In this document: piece by piece, positions 38,237 through 43,528 of the stretch
Layout of the letters: each line of letters opens with the position of its first letter
Position numbering within the stretch: position 1 is the stretch's first letter
NCBI RefSeq assembly: GCF_000190375.1
Contig: NZ_AEWG01000044.1
Location: forward strand, 1 to 43,528
Length of the DNA stretch: 43,528 nt
Source of the DNA: Rubrivivax benzoatilyticus JA2 = ATCC BAA-35
GTDB lineage: Bacteria; Pseudomonadota; Gammaproteobacteria; Burkholderiales; Burkholderiaceae_C
Reading direction: 5' to 3'
Translations under genes and position numbers: made by a program
The notes under the pieces: model-generated
Databases searched by the model: none
Told to the model about the DNA's origin: nothing
What the model saw: the letters and a program-made list of their open reading frames with translations, nothing else

Positions 38237-39405
38237 GCCCGCCGCCGGCGGCCCGCTGGCCGGGCTCAAGGTGCTCGAACTCGGCCAGCTGATCGCCGGG
38301 CCGTTTGCCGCCAAGACCCTGGCCGACTTCGGCGCCGAGGTCATCAAGATCGAGCCCCCCGACGGCGGCGACCCGCTGCGCCGCTGGCGGCTGCTGAAGG
38401 ACGGCACCTCGGTCTGGTGGCAGCTGCAGTCGCGCAACAAACGCTCGGTGGCGCTGGACCTGAAGGACCCCCGAGGCCCAGGCCGTGGTGCGCGAGCTGG
38501 CGCTCGAAGCCGACGTGCTGATCGAGAACTTCCGCCCCGGCGCGCTGGAAGGTTTCGGCCTCGCGCCCGAGGCGCTGATGGAGGCCAACCCGCGGCTCAT
38601 CGTGCTGCGTGTCAGCGGCTACGGCCAGACCGGGCCGTACCGCGACAAACCCGGCTTCGGCGTCGTTGCCGAGGCGATGGGCGGCCTGCGTCACCTGAGC
38701 GGCGAACCCGGGCGCGTGCCGGTGCGGGTCGGCGTGTCGATCGGCGACACGCTGGCGGCGCTGCACGGCGTCATCGGCGTGCTGATGGCGCTGCACGAGC
38801 GCGGCCAGAGCGGCCGCGGCCAGATCATCGACGTCGCGCTCTACGAGGCGGTTTTCAACTGCATGGAGAGCCTGCTGCCCGAGTACAGCGCCTTCGGCGC
38901 CGTGCGCGGCCCGGCCGGCAGCGCCTTGCCGGGCATCGCGCCGAGCAACGCCTACGCCTGCCGCGACGGCCAGGTGCTGGTGGCCGGCAACGGCGACAGC
39001 ATCTTCCGCCGGCTGATGACGGCCATCGGCCGCGAGGACCTGGCCGCCGACCCGGCACTGGCCGACAACACCGGCCGCGTCGTGCGTGTGCAGGAGATCG
39101 ACGCCGCGATCGGCGCCTGGACCGCCGGGCGCACGGTCGACGAGGTGCTGGCCGCGCTGGACGCCGCCGCGGTGCCGGTCGGCCGCATCTACACCGCCGC
39201 CGACATCGCGCACGACCCGCACTACGCGGCGCGCGAGATGCTGCTGCCGGTGACGATGGCCGACGGCAGCACGCTGACCGTGCCCGGCATCGTGCCCAAG
39301 CTGTCGCGCACGCCGGGCAGCCACCGCCGCAACGCGCCGGCGCTGGGCCAGGACACCGACGAGGTGCTGGCGGCGCTGCGTGCGAAGCGCGAAGCCGAAG
39401 GCTAG
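38202..39405 (+). pseudogene. CaiB/BaiF family III CoA-transferase, interrupted by a frameshift
   Basis: Would move CoA between carboxylic acids. The first part ('LAGLKVLELGQLIAGPFAAKTLADFGAEVIKIEPPDGGDPLRRW' region) is in one frame and the rest ('VRELALEADVLIENFRPGALEGFGL...') in another. The switch is at a run of five C at 38468-38472; removing one C restores a continuous 400-residue protein with 'LDLKDPEAQAVVREL'. The catalytic aspartate is in 'GVSIGDTLAAL'. All other parts look intact, so this is either a recent mutation, a phase-variable C-tract or a sequencing error. Likely start ATG 38202, inside the glyoxalase gene; no better start is seen. The 3' end is duplicated just downstream. 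Confidence 0.85.
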
Positions 39406-39582
39406 ACGCGCGGCACCGGGGTAGGGGTCAGGTCTCAACAGACCTGACCCCGTTCTTCCGTTCTTCAGGACACCGACGAGGTGCTGGCTGCGCTGCGTGC
39501 GAAGCGCGAAGCCGAAGGCTAGACGCGCGGCACCGGGGGTAGGGGTCAGGTCTTAACAGACCTGACCCCGTTCGTCCGTTCG
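39349..39582 (+). repeat. 117-bp tandem duplication of the CoA-transferase 3' end plus palindrome
   Basis: 39349-39465 is repeated at 39466-39582 with few differences. Each unit has the last codons of the CoA-transferase including the stop and a GGGGTCAGGTC palindrome (39424-39451; 39542-39569). The second unit's coding part is a dead copy. Confidence 0.85.
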
Positions 39583-39630
39583 TCCGTTCGTCCCGCCGCC
39601 AACGGCACGCCTGGAGGGGCTCGGGTGGTA

Positions 39631-39658
39631 GGGGTCAGGTCTCAACAGACCTGACCCC
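39631..39658. repeat. GGGGTCAGGTC palindrome, third copy in this cluster
   Basis: Arms GGGGTCAGGTCT/AGACCTGACCCC with loop CAAC, between the CoA-transferase tail and the convergent crotonase gene. Same subtype as the two copies in the 117-bp duplication. May terminate both transcripts. Confidence 0.8.
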
Positions 39659-39683
39659 GTTCTTCCCCTGGCCGCATTGCGTC

Positions 39684-40517
39684 CTAGACCCGCGGGACCG
39701 GGGCCAGCGGGTCGAAGCCCGCCGGCTGCTTGCTCTGCCAGGCCTGGATGGCCTGTGCCATCTCGCCGATGTCGAAGATCGCGCTCTGCAGCAGCGCCAT
39801 CTGCTCCAGCGCGTCGGCCGTCGGGTGGTCGATGGCGTAGTTCAGCGCCAGCTTGCTGCCGGCGATGGCCAGCGGCGACTTGGCGGCGATCTCGGCGGCC
39901 AGCGTCATGGCGTGGTCCAGCGTCGCCGCGGCGTCGGGCAGCACGGCGTTGACCAGGCCGACGGCCAGCGCGCGTTCGGCGCCGACACGTTCGCCGGTGT
40001 AGGCCATCTGGCGCGCCACGCCCGGCGGCACGATCTTCGGCAGGCGCTGCAGCACGCCCAGGTCGGCGGCCATGCCGATCTGGATCTCCTGCACGGTGAA
40101 GAAGGCGTCGGCCGAGCAGACGCGCAGGTCGCAGGCTGCGGCCAGGTCGAGCGCGCCGCCGATGCAGCCGCCCTGCACTGCGGCGATGACCGGGAAACGC
40201 GCCGACTCCAGCACGTCGAAGCAGCGCATCAGCTGGCGCAGCGAGTCCTGGAAGGCCAGCCGCCGGCGTGCGTTGCCGGTGTCCAGCAGCGACAGGTCGC
40301 TGGCGAAGACGTCCAGCGCCATGCCGGCGCTGAAGTGCTTGCCGGTCGACGAGATCACCAGCACGCGCGTGCGGCCCTCGGCGTTGAGCGACTCGACGAC
40401 CTCGCGCAGCGCCGGGAAGAAGGCCGGCGTCATCGTGTTCAGCCGCTCGGGGCGGGCGAGCTGCAGGTGGGCGACGCCGGTGTCGGCGAGCTCGAGGCGG
40501 AAGAAGTCGGTCGTCAT
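39684..40517 (-). CDS. Crotonase-family delta(3,5)-delta(2,4)-dienoyl-CoA isomerase-like protein
   Basis: 277 residues. Crotonase fold with oxyanion-hole texts 'STGKHFSAGMAL' (about 57-68) and 'VQGGCIGGALDL' (114-125). The three acidic residues of mammalian dienoyl-CoA isomerase have counterparts with the same spacing (20 and 8 residues): D124, E144 and D152 ('QEIQIGMAADLGVLQRLPKIV'). That points to dienoyl-CoA isomerase, used in oxidation of odd-position unsaturated fatty acids, rather than plain enoyl-CoA hydratase. Stand-alone gene, convergent with the CoA-transferase, divergent from the M20 gene. Confidence 0.9.
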   Translation of the reverse strand: MTTDFFRLELADTGVAHLQLARPERLNTMTPAFFPALREVVESLNAEGRTRVLVISSTGKHFSAGMALDVFASDLSLLDTGNARRRLAFQDSLRQLMRCFDVLESARFPVIAAVQGGCIGGALDLAAACDLRVCSADAFFTVQEIQIGMAADLGVLQRLPKIVPPGVARQMAYTGERVGAERALAVGLVNAVLPDAAATLDHAMTLAAEIAAKSPLAIAGSKLALNYAIDHPTADALEQMALLQSAIFDIGEMAQAIQAWQSKQPAGFDPLAPVPRV

Positions 40518-40626
40518 CGGGCCAGGATAGCGGCGGCCCCCGGCGCTGCGAAGCCCGGCTTCCCCTCGGGGCGCGGGGGCGCAGGCCTACACTGGTGGGA
40601 TTGCCCGATTCACGCAGGAGCCGCCC

Positions 40627-42075
<1,449 letters not shown>

Positions 42076-42095
42076 ACCCAGGGCCGGGAGCCGCG

Positions 42096-43046
42096 ATGGA
42101 CCAGCTGCGCGCGATGAAGGTCTTCGTGCGCGTCGTCGACGAAGGCGGCTTCGCGCGTGCGGCGCGGGCGCTGGACATGGCGCCGCCGGTCGTCACGCGG
42201 GTCGTCGCCGAACTCGAGGCGCATCTGGGCGCGCGGCTGCTGAACCGCACGACACGCCGCGTCGCGTTGACCGAGGTCGGCGAGAGCTACCTGGAGCGCG
42301 CGCGCCGCATCCTGGCCGACGTCGACGAGGCCGACGCGCTGGCCGGCGAATCGACGCGCGAGCTGAGCGGGCCGCTGCGCCTGCTGTGCCCGTCGGCGCT
42401 GGCGGCGCACCAGTTGGTGCGCCACCTGGCGCGCTTCTCGGCCCAGCATCCCAGGCTGTCGATCGATCTGGTGTCGCCCTGCCGTGTCGAGACCGTCGAC
42501 GAGGACTACGACGTCACGCTGCTGACGCTGCGCGGGCCGATCGACGGCGACTTCGTCGCGCGCCGGCTGGCGCGTTCGGAGGTGCTGCTCTGCGCCGCGC
42601 CGGGCTACCTGGCGCGCCACGGCCGGCCGCGCCACCCGCGCGACCTGGCGCGCCACGAGCTGCTGTTCCAGCCGGGTGTGCAGCCGCGCGGGCTGGTGTT
42701 CTTCCGCGGCGACGCCGGCGAGGCCGCCGAGACGGTGGTGCCCGAGCAGGCCGGCGCGCTGCACTGCGACGACCTGCAGACCCAGCTCGCCGCCGCCCAG
42801 GCCGGGCTGGGCGTCGCCGCGCTGCCGACGCTGATGCTCGACGAGGCGCTGGCTGCCGGCCGTGTCGAGCGTGTGCTGCCGTCGTGGCGCCTGGCGGGGC
42901 TGTCGATCTGGGCCGCGATGCCCAGCCGCAAGCACGTGCCGGCGCGCACACGCGCGCTGATCGAGTTCCTGGTGCAGGCCTTCGGCGGCGACGACCGCGA
43001 TCCCTGGCTGGCCGCCTGCGGCGGCCCGCTGGCGCTGGTGGCCTAG
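42096..43046 (+). CDS. LysR-family transcriptional regulator
   Basis: 316 residues. N-terminal winged helix-turn-helix (1-60: 'MDQLRAMKVFVRVVDEGGFARAARALDMAPPVVTRVVAELEAHLGARLLNRTTR'), then the two-lobed LysR substrate-binding domain from about 90. GGGAG lies 7 nt before the ATG. It may be co-transcribed with the M20 gene; LysR proteins in this CrgA-like branch often act on divergent or neighbouring genes, but no operator is evident. Confidence 0.95.
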   Translation: MDQLRAMKVFVRVVDEGGFARAARALDMAPPVVTRVVAELEAHLGARLLNRTTRRVALTEVGESYLERARRILADVDEADALAGESTRELSGPLRLLCPSALAAHQLVRHLARFSAQHPRLSIDLVSPCRVETVDEDYDVTLLTLRGPIDGDFVARRLARSEVLLCAAPGYLARHGRPRHPRDLARHELLFQPGVQPRGLVFFRGDAGEAAETVVPEQAGALHCDDLQTQLAAAQAGLGVAALPTLMLDEALAAGRVERVLPSWRLAGLSIWAAMPSRKHVPARTRALIEFLVQAFGGDDRDPWLAACGGPLALVA

Positions 43047-43078
43047 GCGCCTGCGCGGCTTCTGCCGCGCAGGCGCCT
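43045..43078 (+). terminator. Strong hairpin at the end of the LysR gene
   Basis: Perfect 15-bp stem (AGGCGCCTGCGCGGC and complement) with a TTCT loop, overlapping the stop codon. No T-tract. Confidence 0.65.
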
Positions 43079-43104
43079 GGGCGATGGCTCCCCAAGTCCC
43101 CTCC

Positions 43105-43528
43105 TGTATGGACCGGGGACACAGGTGACAGGTGTGCGAGGACATAGGTGACACTTTTTCCTGCCTAGCCAGCGGAGAACGAAGTTGCCGTGGAGCGCAG
43201 TCACCGTGAAGGATCAGACACAGGAGTTCGTCGGTCTGGCCCGCCAAGCGGATGCGAACGTCAGTGAGCTGTGTCGCCGGTTCGGGATCAGCCGCAAGAC
43301 GGGCTACAAGTGGCTCAGCCGCGAGGACTTGGAGGACCGATCCCGTCGCCCATGCCATTCGCCATCTCGCACAGCGCAGGAACTGCAGGACCAGGTGTTG
43401 GCCGTTCGAAGCGAGCACCCGGCGTGGGGTGGCCGCAAGATCGCCCATGTCCTGGCTCGTGACGCAGGTGTGCGCATCGCAGCGAGCACGGTCAACTCGG
43501 TGCTCAAGCGCCACGGCTTGATCAGCCC
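43105..43528 (+). mobile_element. Left end of an IS481-type insertion sequence (cut by window edge)
   Basis: Probably begins at TGT near 43105. The leader holds two related words GGACACAGGTGACA and GGACATAGGTGACA (about 43116 and 43140), typical terminal/subterminal repeats of such elements, then the transposase gene. The right end is beyond the window. Confidence 0.75.
43185..43528 (+). CDS. IS481-family transposase, N-terminal part
   Basis: 114 codons visible, continuing past the right edge. The start MPWSAVTVKDQTQEFVGLARQ and 'SELCRRFGISRKTGYKWL' (helix-turn-helix) followed by 'LEDRSRRPCHSPSRT' and 'PAWGGRKIAHVLAR' are typical of IS481/IS3-like DDE transposases. The DDE catalytic core would follow beyond the edge. 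TTG is taken as start because MPW is the family N-terminus; GTG at 43206 is an alternative. Whether it is intact cannot be seen. Confidence 0.88.
   Translation, partial: MPWSAVTVKDQTQEFVGLARQADANVSELCRRFGISRKTGYKWLSREDLEDRSRRPCHSPSRTAQELQDQVLAVRSEHPAWGGRKIAHVLARDAGVRIAASTVNSVLKRHGLIS

Noticed and set aside
39466..39522. Small gene after the CoA-transferase.
   Set aside because: It is the copied 3' end of the CoA-transferase in a 117-bp tandem duplication, without its own start.

Overview
The window reads as chromosome from a high-GC, photosynthetic betaproteobacterium of the Rubrivivax type (Burkholderiales). The evidence is the pair bchE-bchJ (anaerobic bacteriochlorophyll synthesis), strong GC bias at third codon positions almost everywhere, Burkholderiales-style metX-metW genes, and abundant GGGGTCAGGTC palindromes. 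The genus is an inference; no rRNA or tRNA gene was seen.

Layout. 1-4660 (minus): purB, pyrF and a multi-PAS sensor histidine kinase that runs off the left edge. 4803-7054 (minus): bchE and bchJ. 7255-34956: a very large nucleoside/nucleobase scavenging region. It holds three BMP-family binding proteins, two sets of ABC ATPase plus two permeases, a TonB-dependent receptor, a periplasmic 5'-nucleotidase lipoprotein, deoA, deoC, a TrpF-like protein of unknown role, a purine nucleoside phosphorylase, cytidine deaminase, adenosine deaminase and a cytosine-deaminase homologue whose active site points to 5-methylcytosine. 35042-37535: a GST, then metX-metW behind a SAM-II riboswitch and a terminator hairpin. 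37868-43046: a glyoxalase-fold protein, a frameshifted CoA-transferase, a dienoyl-CoA isomerase-like crotonase, an M20 peptidase and a LysR regulator. From about 43105 to the right edge: the start of an IS481-type insertion sequence.

How the genes could work together. Nucleotides would lose phosphate at the 5'-nucleotidase. Nucleosides and bases would cross the outer membrane partly through the TonB receptor, be bound by BMP proteins and enter through the two ABC systems. Inside, Ada and Cdd deaminate adenosine and cytidine, PNP and DeoA release bases and pentose 1-phosphates, and DeoC splits deoxyribose 5-phosphate. No phosphopentomutase (deoB) is present in the window.

Foreign and repetitive parts. 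Between deoC and pnp lies an insert (about 17.7-21.3 kb). It carries a visibly lower-GC P-loop ATPase resembling Sll1717-family proteins, an HTH antitoxin with only a trace of its toxin, and an orphan VapB-like antitoxin. A structured palindromic element with covarying stem arms occurs three times. Two copies, each with a 235-nt hairpin, form a tandem duplication of roughly 490 nt that splits an otherwise tightly packed ABC transporter operon. Another palindrome family flanks metW and the CoA-transferase, where it is part of a 117-bp tandem duplication that copied the 3' end of the gene.
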